This document shows, in pieces, positions 13,001 through 23,982 of a stretch of 64,000 nucleotides of DNA. The position numbers and the translations under genes are program-made. The notes under the pieces are model-generated. The model ran no database searches and was not told the DNA's origin. It worked only from the letters and a program-made list of their open reading frames with translations. The stretch covers positions 1,798,001 to 1,862,000 of the forward strand of contig JAQFWX010000003.1 of the NCBI GenBank assembly GCA_027605045.1. The letters run 5' to 3'. The stretch comes from Phallus indusiatus. Lineage: Eukaryota > Basidiomycota > Agaricomycetes > Phallales > Phallaceae. Positions within the stretch are counted from its first letter, which is position 1; each line of letters begins with the position of its first letter.

Positions 13001-14636
13001 ATGTCTCCCCCTACTGCTACTGAAACTGTTTCCACTTTGGAACAACAAACTGCGAAACTAACTCTTGGTACTTCAGAAGACAACAAGAAGATTCAAAACG
13101 GCAATTCCGAGGTAAGTTATATTTATCTTGCTTTACGTTTCAAACGTGCTCACTCTTCATTTGCAGAATGCTCCTTCTTATCCATTCTACTACCCTTACT
13201 TTGACGTCAACGAGAAATACCCACCAACGGAACTTTTTGGTGAGAAATAATTGCCATATCTCTATCCGTATTTCTTATACTTTCTACGCGTAGAGCACAC
13301 CGATCCAGGTCTTCGCGCCGACAAAGCTAAACCCAACCTCCTTAAGAATGCCAAGTTACATCAAATAAGCCCATATATCGGCACTATTGTCGAAAATGTT
13401 CAAATCAGTCAACTTTCTAAAGAGGGATTGGACGAGTTAGCGCTGTTTACTGCGGAACGTAAGCTTCTTGTCTTCCGTAATCAAGACTTCAAGGATATCG
13501 GTCCGGAGAGACAAATCGAAATTGCTAGGTTGAAGTTTTGTTGTCGTCTTTATACTTGATCTTACATTCTCGTCAGGCACTTTGGTCCCATTCAAAGACA
13601 TCCAACCTCGGGGAATGTAAAAGGCTACCCCGAGTTCCACGTTGGTGTGTGAATTCTTATGGAAGCTTTCTTTTTCCTGCTGTTAACATCCGGAGTCAGT
13701 CTACCGAGATGCCAAAGAAAACCTTTTCAAAGAATACTTCGGGAATAACAGAGTTACAAACGTCAGCTGGCACTCCGATATCGTAAGTCGAATAATTATG
13801 AGACGAGAAAAACTAACTAACCGAGTGTCAGACATACGAGCAACAACCACCTTCGACCACTATCTTCTTCATTCTTGTACGTACAAAATCAAACCCATTT
13901 AATTCTCGCATCACTTAGTTTTGCACTAGGACCAACCCCAACCTGGTTCGGGAGGAGATACGCTCTTCGCTTCTCAGGTGGAAGCATATAACAGACTATC
14001 TCCTGTGTTCCAAAAAGTTCTCGAAGGACTTTATGCTGTACACTCAGCCGTTGAACAGGCTGAGGAATCACACAAGCGGAATGGACCTGTCCGACGCGAG
14101 CCCGTTCAATCTATTGTACGTAGCGCTTTCTTTATGGACTTGGATTTATTTAATAATCAACAATTCAGCATCCTCTTGTTCGAGTTGTGAGTTTGATGGA
14201 TCATGTTTCATTTGAAATCATTTTAATTTTCCTTTCTTAATAGCATCCAGTCACCGGTGAAAAAGCTCTGTTCGTCAACCAAGGATTCACCAGACGTATC
14301 GTTGGTTTCAAAGAGGAAGAATCTAAACTGCTTTTGAATTTCTTATGGGATCATATCGCGAAGGTACTTCGCATTCTGAGCTCCTTAAGCTAATGATTTA
14401 CTTAATTCCTCAAGGGAGCCGATTTCCACGCTCGTGCAAATTACGAGCCTGGAACAGTCGTTGTTTGGGTGAGTCGTCCTTGAAATACTGAAGGTTATGA
14501 TTGTTTATGGCTCGTTCAATAGGATAATCGTGTCACCGCCCACACGGCAACTAACGACTTTGCGGATGAAGTCCGTCGTCATGCGGTCAGATTGACACCT
14601 CAAGCTGAAGTTCCCATCGCTGTAAAGGACTCTTGA
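13001..14636 (+). CDS. TauD/TfdA-family Fe(II)/2-oxoglutarate dioxygenase (Jlp1-like)
   Basis: Fungal relative of taurine/sulfonate dioxygenase. Exons join as ISPYIGTIVENVQIS and LLVFRNQDFKDI, then HFGPIQRHPTSG, the iron-binding WHSDISYE (H-x-D, near 13770), GGDTLFAS (near 13955), HPVTGEKALFVNQGF (near 14260) and the distal DNRVTAHTA, which supplies the second iron histidine (near 14540). An Arg in VRRHAVRL near the C-terminus would bind 2-oxoglutarate. All expected ligands are therefore present. The start at ATG 13001 gives a polar N-terminal extension, and the stop is TGA at 14634-14636. About eight introns are needed. Family members release sulfite from taurine or alkylsulfonates, but several act on other acids, so the substrate is not assignable here. 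Confidence 0.88.
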
Positions 14637-15198
14637 AAGAATGAAAGCTATTAACGTATATATAACGACATATGCAAACGAAGATCGCGACAATAGGTTT
14701 TGAACAATATGCATCTATGGAGAATTGTATGTATATAAATACGCAATTATCCGTCGTTTTTTTTATGTAATTGGTTAAATTGATTAAATTAAAAACACCA
14801 AGCGAACGAGTCTGGTTAATTTGGGGCATCAACAAGCTTTCAAATTTCAAGCCTCACGTGGTCGAGTCGCGCCTAAAAGATAACATTTGTGATGCACAGA
14901 GAATATGGAAACGATTTCCTGTCATATTCAAAGTGATAGAAATATCAACATACATAACGTTTCTGAGCTGCATCCTCTCAGAATTGAAAGATACATATGT
15001 TCCGTCGATCTCTACTCTGCCAATCGCAACAATTCAAGTTTCTGAACGCCAAAATCATATGACATAGCTATCAATCAACCTTCTTAAACCCAAAATATGC
15101 TGCGCCAATGGCTCTATATTGTTCTTTTGTGCGGTCACTATGAGACAAGGAAGTCAATTTCGATCTGTCAAAGTTCAGCCGTCGATGAATGCGCAGGC
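14637..15198. other. Intergenic stretch between convergent genes
   Basis: This is AT-rich DNA between the convergent dioxygenase and first GST gene. It contains the 3' UTRs and short meaningless open frames. No conserved motif, repeat or RNA gene was recognised. Confidence 0.5.
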
Positions 15199-16387
15199 TC
15201 ACAGATTAGGATCCCATCGATTAGGAATACCCATTCCTTTGTAAGTCTCTGGTCGAGCAAATATTTTCGAAACCCATCTATCAAGATTAGGATAATCCTT
15301 CAAATCTATATCAACGGATTTCGCCCAATAAATCCTGATATATTCGCATATTCAGTGTTCGGCAAAGTGAAAAGTATAAAATTTAAATGAGGAAGGGAAC
15401 TAACCAAGGACTGCAAATATCATAGTTAGGAATTCAAAAACAATATTTAATACGCAAGTGAGAAAAACTCACAAGGTTTTGATGTCAGCCAAGCTATAGC
15501 GGGTTCCAACCAACCATTCACGACCATTCATGCGCTCTTCCAGTACAGAGAAGAGTCGTTTACTTTCGTCCTGTATGTCTTTCTTTCAATTTTCGTGGGT
15601 TTCTCGATCTTTGAATACGCACATGGTAGCGCTTGATGCCATAGGGAACATCTTCCGGTGCGTACCGAAGGAAATGAATACTAAAATACAATCGAGATGC
15701 ATTCATTTGCCTAATGATTCGAGAACATTCTTACGCTTGACCCTCCCTTTGAATAAATGATTATGTTTAGTATACGGGCTGAAGTGTAAATGCGTACATA
15801 GGCGCGAGTCCTCCGTGAGAGAAAAATATCCATTGAAGTTGTTCACTATATAACTTCGGCTCTTTGACAAGATCGAACGACAAGGTATTTTCAGTATCAT
15901 AATGTTGTGCAATATCTGAAAAATGAGAGATGTCTCAAGAGGATATGGATAATAAAATAATTGAGCTTACAAAGGAGAATAGCAGACGATTCCCAAACCA
16001 CGAAGTCCTCTTTCGAATGATCAACGAGCGCGGGGAGACGGCCTTGCAAGAAATGGAAATCATTCTGAGTGCACAAGTGAGATCGATAAGATTTAACAAA
16101 CCGTTTGGGCAAATTTTAAGGTACCATTCGCTTCGGTGCTCGTTGTCTATCAAGGACGGGGCTTTGAGGTTATCTAAAACACCCCAAATCTTTCAGAATG
16201 TTCGTCCATGAGACTACTAATAGTTGACATACAAGGGATACCTAATTCCTCTAGGACTATGGGGACGCATAGTGCTATGAATACACACGAGTTTTCCATC
16301 ATTCCGTGGCGACAGAAAAGAAATTAGTTACTAGTACTAACCTGCAGGCGACTCGATTGTGTACAGAGTTAGCTGAGGAGACGACAT
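15199..16387 (-). CDS. Glutathione S-transferase, Ure2-like, copy 1
   Basis: Start ATG 16387 (MSSPQLTLYTIESPA). Splicing gives a complete GST: LEELGIPYNLKAP, EWYLKICPNGRLPALVDH with the cis-Pro of the thioredoxin fold, VWESSAILLYIAQHYD, then the helical domain with FFSHGGLAPMEGQAIHF, RYAPEDVPYGIKRYH, EERMNGREWLVG, YSLADIK and DYPNLDRWVSKIFARPETY, stop at 15199. It matches fungal Ure2p/GTT-like glutathione transferases that conjugate or reduce electrophiles. About eight exons are needed. Two are micro-exons: 12 nt at 15735-15746 (encoding the EGQA core of PMxGQA) and 6 nt at 15405-15410 (within LPW). Without these micro-exons the gene looks broken; with them the frame is intact. The next gene to the right is a tandem duplicate in the same orientation. 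Confidence 0.85.
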
Positions 16388-17225
16388 AATCAAGATATGG
16401 ACGCCGGACGATGGTCGTAAATCGATTGTTTGGATGCTGTTAGAGAAGGATCCGAAGCTGACAGCCTAAGGATCTCTTATACATATATTATATACCTTAA
16501 TCGATGGACATAATGAAACAGCCGCACATCAAGCAATGATCGTCTCAAGATATTTAAGCGATTCATAGCTTCCGCGAATAATATCAAGCCACCATACCTA
16601 ACTGAATATACATTGGTCAAAATCGAAGTTTTTATCGCATTGTCTACTTATATCGAATCTCCATTATACTATTCGGAGAGACGCAAGGGAGACGGTCCCA
16701 TAGAAATTGAATAGCGCCCTGACATGACGAAATGTTTGCAGTTGTATATGCGTCACAAGTACATATACATACCTTAATGAATATTAAAAATTAATGGGCG
16801 GTCTATCCAAACAACTTTCACAACCGGAAAGCCTCAATGGAAATAAAATTGCCGATATGGCAGATCGAATCATGGGACGCAACATCGCGAACTGGGGAAG
16901 CAAAAGGATGTCCAATCATTTTCTGCGCCAAAGGGTTTCGGAATGTATGTATGCAGATCGACAATGATGTCTACCAGATTAGATATAGATCTGAAAAAAA
17001 ACTGACGGGTAGGAGCGTAAAACAGCAGGGATGTATGTGGCCGAAAGTATTCCTTATTTAGATATCATAGAGACAATTGAAGGTGATCCAGGGTAGAATA
17101 AATTATCAGTCAAATTTCTTGAAACCAAACACCTCTGCGCCAAATGCTCTACTTTCTTCTTTCGACGGGTTGCTTCGTGGGGTTTTAGACATGAGTTTCA
17201 TGCAACCGTCAACAGGTAAGCAGAC
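16388..17225. other. Spacer between tandem GST genes
   Basis: This is upstream DNA of GST copy 1 and downstream DNA of copy 2. It is AT-rich. An open frame at 16837-17061 (+) has no recognisable features. No separate gene is supported. Confidence 0.5.
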
Positions 17226-18385
17226 TCACTCATTTGAATCCCATCGATGGGGAACACCCATTCCTTTATAAGTCTTTGGGCGTGCTAATATCCTCTTAAT
17301 CCAGTCATTGAGGTTTGGATAATCCTCGAGGTTAATTTCGACCGTTTTTGCTCGGTGAACCCTTACGAATTATGTCAGGCATCGAATCTGAAGGAACGAA
17401 CGTATTCTGACGGTCAAGGAAACATACCAGGGACTACAGAACGATCATCGTTAGATGCCTTTTAAAAAGCTTGAACTCACAAGGTTTTAATATCGGCCAA
17501 ACTATATTTGGGCCCAACCAGCCATTCTCGATCATTTAAACGTTCTTCTAGTACCGAGAAAAGCCGTTTTGTCTCGTCCTAGGTTATTTTCAGTCATCAA
17601 TCCCTACAATCGTTGATATGAATGGTACTTGATAACGTTTGATAGCATAAGGAACATCCTCCGGAGCAAGAAGGATAAAATGACCACTGCAATAATACAA
17701 TTTGGGAATGCATCAGCAGGATATCGAAATAGGCCTCACGCTTGGCCATGCCTTCGCAGAAAATTATTCAACATTAGCCTCTACATCCCTGAATTTAGTC
17801 AAGCATTGTGCATACATTGGTGCGAGTCCTCCGTGGGTGAAACAGATCCACTGAATCATTTCACTATAGAAATTAGGCTCTTTAGTCTGGTCATACGAAA
17901 TTTTATGTTCGGTATCGAAATGCTGTGCTATGTCTGAACCGGAGATAATCACCAAGTAGGTAAATAAGAAGGCAGTTTAAGACATACAAAGAAGAATGGC
18001 TGAAGATTCCCATACGACGAAATCCTCCCTAGAATGATCAATCAAGGCAGGGAGACGACCTTGTGTGACAGTAAGAGAACAGATCGAATGTGGGATAATA
18101 ACTTCGTCCTAACCGTTTGGGTTTATTTTGAGATACCATTCACTTTTCTGCTCTTTTTTATCTAGTGATAGGCCTTTGACGATATCTGCAACACCATGAA
18201 ATCTGGTACGATAAAGTCAACAATACGGACGGCGTACAAGGAATGTCTAGTTCCTCTAGTGCCACAGGAACACATTGTGCTATGAATTATGAATATACAT
18301 CAGTCCGTGCATGTCTGAAAGATCAGTTGATGACTAACTCGCGGGAGACGTGATTGTGTAAAACGTTAGCTGGGGAGAAGACATA
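17226..18385 (-). CDS. Glutathione S-transferase, Ure2-like, copy 2
   Basis: Tandem paralogue of the neighbouring GST with the same exon plan. Start ATG 18385 (MSSPQLTFYTITSPA). Spliced segments include VALEELDIPYIVKGLSLDK, EWYLKINPNGRLPALIDH, VWESSAILLYIAQHFD, CFTHGGLAPMHGQAGHF, APEDVPYAIKRYQ, EERLNDREWLVGPKYSLAD and LARPKTYKGMGVPHRWD, stop at 17226. Micro-exons are conserved in position: 12 nt at 17740-17751 (HGQA) and 6 nt at 17428-17433. Frame and key GST residues are intact. It is likely a cytosolic glutathione transferase. Divergence from copy 1 is clear at protein level, so the duplication is not very recent. Confidence 0.85.
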
Positions 18386-19099
18386 GAACAGGTATCAATG
18401 TCGGCGTGATTGGGCCTCGCATGTCCTTTTATACCGTGTATTTATAGAGAATTTCGATAAAAGTGAGTCATGGGTTAATTACGCTATAACTATTACCACA
18501 TATCGGACAGAAGCCTAGAAATATATGATGCCGATTGGCTTCCGCTTACAGCCGTCCTCAGCCGAATCACGTGACGACACGATTTAGTCTACACCCCACA
18601 AGCACGAATCCAAGAGGTTTATGAGCTTTTACCAAATGATACTGTCATACAATAACTCAAGACTCAGTGTATGAAGTTAATCAAATCATTAGCAGCCCTT
18701 TTAGAATTCATAATACTGGGCTGGTTTTACTTTTGAATCTTTTCATCTGGCCAACGGATCAGGGTACCAACTTAGGGTTTATGGATCATAAAACAAACAA
18801 GCTTTGACAAACTTCTAGCAGTTAGGCGATCAATTGATTTTCAGTTTACGCAAAATTACAGGAGTCAGCAGGACAATCATTGGAAAAAAGGTCCCGAGAA
18901 TACTGTCAGACTATATTACATGAGAAGAAACTATACATTGCGAACATGGAAGTAATTTCGAAATTACTGCTGCCTTGAGAAGATAAAGCCGGTTTGGATT
19001 ATAAACCCATTCCGGTTTTGCGAAGACGCGTCACCAGCCGGCCGCGGCCGACTCGCATCTAATTCTCAGGAGTCAACCGTGGAGGTCCTGCACCGAAGG
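18386..19099. other. Divergent promoter region GST copy 2 / dehydrogenase
   Basis: About 700 bp between the divergent starts of GST copy 2 and the short-chain dehydrogenase. It is AT-rich with a GC-rich patch (ccggccgcggccg) near 19038. No gene is seen. Confidence 0.45.
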
Positions 19100-19106
19100 T
19101 ATAAAA
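19100..19106 (+). promoter_or_regulatory. TATA-box candidate of the dehydrogenase gene
   Basis: The sequence tataaaa lies 39 nt upstream of ATG 19139. Position and sequence fit a fungal TATA element with a short 5' UTR. This is by sequence only. Confidence 0.4.
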
Positions 19107-19138
19107 AACGACAGCACATACCATGACATTCATCTGCA

Positions 19139-20079
19139 ATGGCACCCAGAACAGTTTTTATTACTGGCACATCCTCAGGTATTGGCCTGGCATCGGCGGT
19201 TTTATTCCATCGACAAGGATGGAATGTAGCCGCCGCGATGCGATCTCCAGAAAAGGCACCCGTCGAACTAAAGGCTCTTGACGCCTCTAGACTTCTTATA
19301 CTTCCGTGCGATGTCACTGATCTATCCTCAATTGAGAGAGCCGCGTCGGCGACGCTTCAAAAATTTGAAGGGATCGACTGGGTGGTGAATAATGCTGGAT
19401 TTGGGCTGCTCGGAGTATTTGAGGGTTTGCCAAGGAGAAGGTACTGGAGCAATTAAATACAAACGTGATAGGTAAGTAATTTGAACGAGCTTTTCAAAGA
19501 TACGCATGACTGACTGAGAATTTTCTCACAGGTCTTATGGATGTTACTCGCACGTTCTTGCCTCACCTCCGACAGAAGGCAAAGTCAGCGGACAAATACA
19601 CAGTCGGGATTATCAATGTCAGTTCAGGTGGCGGAATTTGGACCCTGCCGCACAGCAGCCTTTACTGCACCTCCAAATTCGCAGTCGAGGGCTTCACCGA
19701 AGCACTCACATACGAATTATCTTCGCAAAACATATACGCCAAGCTAGTTGTACCACACGGAGGGATTGCACAAACTGCTTTCAACGAGCGCGTCGCAACC
19801 GAGGTTGGTAATTCTGGAGCAAAAGACGAAGTGGCGGAGGCATACAAAGCATTCATGGAGAAAACCGCCGCTGCGTTTGGAAAGATGGGCGCCGGAGTGA
19901 GGTCAACTTCCGAGGACGTTGCAAAAACGATCCTCGAATCTGCGACGGACCGAACTGATAAACTCCGGTATTTCATTGGTAATGATGTACGTGGGTTCTT
20001 GAAGCTTAGATATGGAGAGAAAGGCATCGCTGCAGACGAGGAATACGTGACTGGATTGAGGTCGTATTTTGATTATTGA
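19139..20079 (+). CDS. Short-chain dehydrogenase/reductase (frameshifted in exon 1)
   Basis: Classical SDR. The cofactor site TGTSSGIG is at residues 9-16, then NNAG after a DVTD motif, the catalytic Ser in NVSSGGG and the YCTSK (Y-x-x-x-K) pair near 19665. Length (about 285 aa) and layout fit NAD(P)H-dependent SDRs of broad fungal use. One intron lies at about 19471-19531. Within exon 1 the frame breaks: after GLLGVFEG the reading shifts, and the expected continuation FAKEKVLEQLNTNVIG is in the +1 frame starting at 19426. One base is missing around 19421-19426 (gagggttt), leading to a premature stop at 19454. Either the allele is inactive or this is an indel error. Downstream coding sequence shows no decay, which favours a recent mutation or an error. 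Confidence 0.75.
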
Positions 20080-20184
20080 AAACCTGGCTATTATTTCTAA
20101 TAATAACCGAGCCCCACCCCAAAAGCCTGTTTAAAGCTCTAGCATTGTTTTATTTCAATGTAACCACACCTACACTATCATATT

Positions 20185-20600
20185 TCATTCAATGATATGC
20201 TCAACCTTCTGGACCTTTTCCCACGAACGTCTCTTGAGAATCCGAATAACAAAGTTTCCGGTACAAAACAGTGTTAGTCCTGTAGGTGGAGTAGAGGAGA
20301 GGACGTCGGACGAAGAGATCCAACATCTACGGCGCTGAGGAAGTACCCAAGACATTCACGTTTTACGCGGTATTTCTACCGGGTAGTTGAGATGCGCAAA
20401 GAACCCGAAGCGAAACATGAGCGGCACACCCTAGCGCAATTCTGTGCATCAGTAAAATGTCTTAGAGAATCCAATGAAATCGGATCTGACGCACATGCCG
20501 TATCTTTTCCATCGTCGCGCAAAAACATAGCTTCCAATAAAACCCATCAAACCAGTATACCATATTCTTGATAAGATGGCCTATCCATGAAAATCGACAT
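20185..20600 (-). CDS. Possible small membrane protein, convergent with the dehydrogenase
   Basis: A last exon after acceptor ctacag (near 20282) reads GLTLFCTGNFVIRILKRRSW and ends in VEHIIE with stop at 20185, which looks like a membrane helix plus basic tail. An upstream exon around 20370-20420 (HVSLRVLCASQLP) joins in frame. The 5' exons toward 20600 (MSIFMDRPSYQEY) cannot be joined with confidence. I do not recognise the family. It lies between the dehydrogenase and KIN17 and would be divergent from KIN17. Confidence 0.35.
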
Positions 20601-20773
20601 TTTAAGTTTGAGGTGAGACGAACAAAAAAAGGATAGTTATGTAAATCCTCTTACGTAAGTAAAATGTTATCATCGGAGGACGCCGGTATGCCGGTCTTTG
20701 CCGCTGACACATCTGGTCTGAAAGCTATCCATCTCTTGACAAGCTTGTTACTTGACTCTCCACCGAATTTACG

Positions 20774-21923
20774 ATGCCTCGCGCAGAAGGTCTGTAACTT
20801 TGTTTATATTGTTTGTGTCACTGTCTCATGCAATTATGTCTCGTTTAGTTGGATCTACAAAATGGGTGGCGAATAAGATGAAGTCCAAAGGCCTTCAGAG
20901 GCTCCGATGGTACTGTCAAGTCTGCCAGAAACAATGTCGAGACGAGAATGGATTCAAATGTCATGCACAATCTGAGTCGCATCTTCGTCAAATGCTTGTT
21001 GTTGGAGAACATGCTGGAAAACATATAGCAGATTTCTCCGCCCAATTTCAGTCAGAGTTCGTTGCGCTGCTTTCTAGACGGTAATGTGCTTTCATCGTAG
21101 TTATTTGGGAGACTTTTCTTTAACTTTCTATCTATCAATTAGGTTTGGAACAAAGCGCGTCTTTGCCAACCGTGTATACCAAGAGTACATTCAAGATAAA
21201 AACCACTTGCATATGAACGCCACCCGGTGGGTTACGCTTGCCGGGTTCGTCAAACATTTAGGACGGTCCGGTATCGCCCGAGTCGACGAAACTGAGAAGG
21301 GCTGGTTCTTAGCATGGATTGATAACAGTCCAAAAGCTTTAGCTAAGCAGGTAAGACAGCTTGTCTGTTCCAAGGTTGTTTACAGGACTGAGTTTAGAAC
21401 GAATTTACAGGAAGCTGCACTGAAGAAAGAACGCTTGACAATGTCGGATGAGCAGCGGGAACGAATTCTTATAGCGGAACAAATTGAGCGAGCTGCAGCT
21501 ACGTCTAACGAAACAGAAGAGACAGAAGAATCTGCAGTTGCAGAAGGCCTAAAGCGGACCGACGAGAACGAAAAAGTGGTGCTATCACTATCTTTGAAAC
21601 CTCAGATCGCAACTGCTACGACATCATCTGACACTGCACCATCGACTCCTTCTTCATCCCATGTGACAACACCAGCCTCAACAAGCCTTGGATCGCTGAA
21701 GTTCAACCCATTAAAAGCGGCGGCTAATCCTCTCAAACGCACCAATGTCTTCAAGACCGCATCAACGAGCGCAAGCTCTAACACAGCAACTCCTTCAACG
21801 TCAGCCGATAATAAAACTAAAAAGCGAACCATGAGCGCGATGGAAAGGATTATCTTCGAAGAGGAAGAGCGTAAGCGCCGAAAGATGGAGAGAGAGGGTG
21901 GCGGCGTATCCATTGGAGTTTGA
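20774..21923 (+). CDS. KIN17: KIN17 DNA/RNA-binding zinc finger protein
   Basis: Start ATG 20774; a short first exon (MPRAE) splices through an intron to VGSTKWVANKMKSKGLQ. The C2H2 finger follows: WYCQVCQKQCRDENGFKCH and SESH (Cys-x2-Cys, His-x5-His). The winged-helix domain contains RRFGTKRVFANRVYQEYI, NATRWVTLAGFVKHLGR and DETEKGWFLAWID. A charged region with a predicted helix (LTMSDEQRERILIAEQIE) leads into a Ser/Thr-rich linker and a short basic Lys/Arg/Glu tail (KRKMEREGGG-like, ending near 21920). The SH3-like C-terminal domain of animal KIN17 is absent, as in many fungi. KIN17 is a nuclear protein connected with DNA replication, repair and splicing. Introns are at about 20790-20848, 21081-21141 and 21350-21410. 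Confidence 0.92.
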
Positions 21924-22323
21924 CATATGGTACCAAAGGTTCGCGAACTACTTTAATCGTGCGATGTTGTAAGAATACTTTTCACTAAGGAATTGATGTT
22001 ATTAGATTAGATTACTATCAGACAGCCTTACACTTCCTTCAATTGTTAACTTGTTGTTAACAACAAAAGGATGCTGCCTCGGATGAACACAAAGCTACAA
22101 GTTGAAGCGAAGAGAGCTACATTTAGACTTAAATGAGGTCTTCCACAGAGAGAGTTCTTATCCTTTGTCGTATGCGATAATAGTGATATTGTAATCTGAG
22201 CTGCCCATAGCATACTCTCAGCACTATTAGTTTAGCAGTTAGACGCCCAATACGTATTAAGGGGTTAAAGTTCAATTCAAGTTGTCCTTAGTTTGTTTCC
22301 TCGTTGTTAAAAAGGTTGTTAGG

Positions 22324-23604
22324 ATGGTTAGGACGCGACTCGCTCAGTGGATTACATATAAACTCAGAAATCCTGTTGCATGGTCCATCTACCCTTTCAT
22401 GACAAGCTTAAACGTCATACTGCAGGATGTAAACCCGTCCCTCCCTTTCACGAAACGGCTCCCAACAGAGGTACTGCAACTCGTAGGCGATGAGCTACAC
22501 AATAATGCGCTTCGGGATGATATTCGCGCCACCTGGACTCCTATTGTACAACCATTTGCAGCACCATCCGACGATTTGATCATATACAAAGATAGAGTGC
22601 CACTTAAACTCAAAGTAGATCTGATCCCGGGAACAACAAGATATCACGGAGTCCCACACTCGAGGCGATCACATTTGCTGGTTCGGAGCTTTGGTTATGA
22701 CATATCTTCCGCTGATCTTTTGTACCGTTTATTATGCTATTTTCCGGAGATATACACTGGTCTCAACCATCCAGAATCCTCTTGGGAGGCGGGAATTCGA
22801 CATAATCAAACCGGCTTGATTCTTCTGTTCTTTGATAATCAAACTGTTTCGGATGTTCTCGCTTGCTATACACAGACAGACGTTTTACATGCTCCTCAAA
22901 GTGTTCCCGGCGATGAGTTCACTCAAGCCGTGCTGGATATTTTCGAAAGTGACTCTATTCGACTATTGAATGCCTTTTTCGAGACGGTCAACGATGGAAG
23001 TCGGCGTATGTCTTACTACCACCCTGCCGCGGATGCCGATATTCCAACCGAAAAAGAATATTACGCCATAGTCCCTTATTTCAGTCGTCATCCTGGCATC
23101 GATCTGAGGATAGAATTGGACGCTCACAGAAAGAATCCGTTCCGCAAGTGGTATCATGATAAGACATCTGCGACTCAAGATGCATCATTGTATCCCTCAA
23201 TTCTTCAAAATCTACCGTATGACACCCGGGCCAGGAAGATTGATCATCGGTCGAAAGATGCCATGAACCTAACCACTGTCATCTCGTCCGCATTCCTTCT
23301 TTACCGTCTTGTATGCACCTATAGTTCTCATAACATTCGATGCCCCCTTATTCATTCGTTTGTCAATGAAGGGAGAGCTATGGCCTTTAATTCCCTAACC
23401 GGCGTTTGGCAGTTTGAACTCGTGCACCGCGAGACCCACAAGTCCGTTATCTTCATGGATAATCACGGGTTGTTTGACATTCGAGCTGGAGAAATGACAG
23501 AGGAGGAAATATATGATTTGGAAGGCTTGGTGGAATGGCTTTGCAGGGACACTTGTCCACATCCGAGCGCTTTGACTGAGGGCTTGACGGATGGGTGGAT
23601 TTGA
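22324..23604 (+). CDS. Family A protein, intact copy (F-box-like N-terminus)
   Basis: Single-exon 426-aa protein. The start is taken as ATG 22324 because the open frame upstream begins only with TTG. Near residues 40-60 the text RLPTEVLQLVGDELH resembles the first helix of an F-box, followed by WTPI. The middle has ADLLYRLLCYFPEI and SRRMSYYHPAADADIPTEKEY. The C-terminal half has SAFLLYRLVCTY and VIFMDNHGLFDIRAGEMTE. The same ordered blocks occur in the frameshifted copy at 40341-41547 and in the remnant at 35935-36375, which shows that this is a real, duplicating family. No catalytic motif was recognised. An F-box reading would predict an SCF substrate adaptor, but only the short N-terminal match supports it. 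Confidence 0.75.
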   Translation: MVRTRLAQWITYKLRNPVAWSIYPFMTSLNVILQDVNPSLPFTKRLPTEVLQLVGDELHNNALRDDIRATWTPIVQPFAAPSDDLIIYKDRVPLKLKVDLIPGTTRYHGVPHSRRSHLLVRSFGYDISSADLLYRLLCYFPEIYTGLNHPESSWEAGIRHNQTGLILLFFDNQTVSDVLACYTQTDVLHAPQSVPGDEFTQAVLDIFESDSIRLLNAFFETVNDGSRRMSYYHPAADADIPTEKEYYAIVPYFSRHPGIDLRIELDAHRKNPFRKWYHDKTSATQDASLYPSILQNLPYDTRARKIDHRSKDAMNLTTVISSAFLLYRLVCTYSSHNIRCPLIHSFVNEGRAMAFNSLTGVWQFELVHRETHKSVIFMDNHGLFDIRAGEMTEEEIYDLEGLVEWLCRDTCPHPSALTEGLTDGWI

Positions 23605-23982
23605 GGCTATGTACCAAGATTTATCCCGAATTTTGAAGACACCGTGCCTGGGGAAGCATTTCAGAGCGGTTTCGTACATTTTTGACAATAATGTAAAGAG
23701 AGAGAGATAAAAAAAGAGATAAACGGAAGCGATGAAAGGGGTCCAGGATTCAGGGTTCAGGGAGATAAAGGAAAGCGTCACGCGGGAATACCTCGCCCGA
23801 AACGATATTGAAAACAAAGCACTGACGGCGAAGGAACGCAGATCAAATACATAAAGGTACTTTCGTTGCGATGATGGACACAAAAGACATGTGGATGGCA
23901 TTCTCGAGAAAGACAAAGCTACGGTAACATAAAAGTGAGCAGTACTTAAATGTTTTTTTTTCCTTGAAAAACAGGACATACC

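Noticed and set aside
15400..16300. GST copy 1 as a pseudogene
   Set aside because: Apparent stops and frameshifts disappear when the gtatgt intron after GIP and the 12-nt and 6-nt micro-exons are used; copy 2 needs the same junctions.
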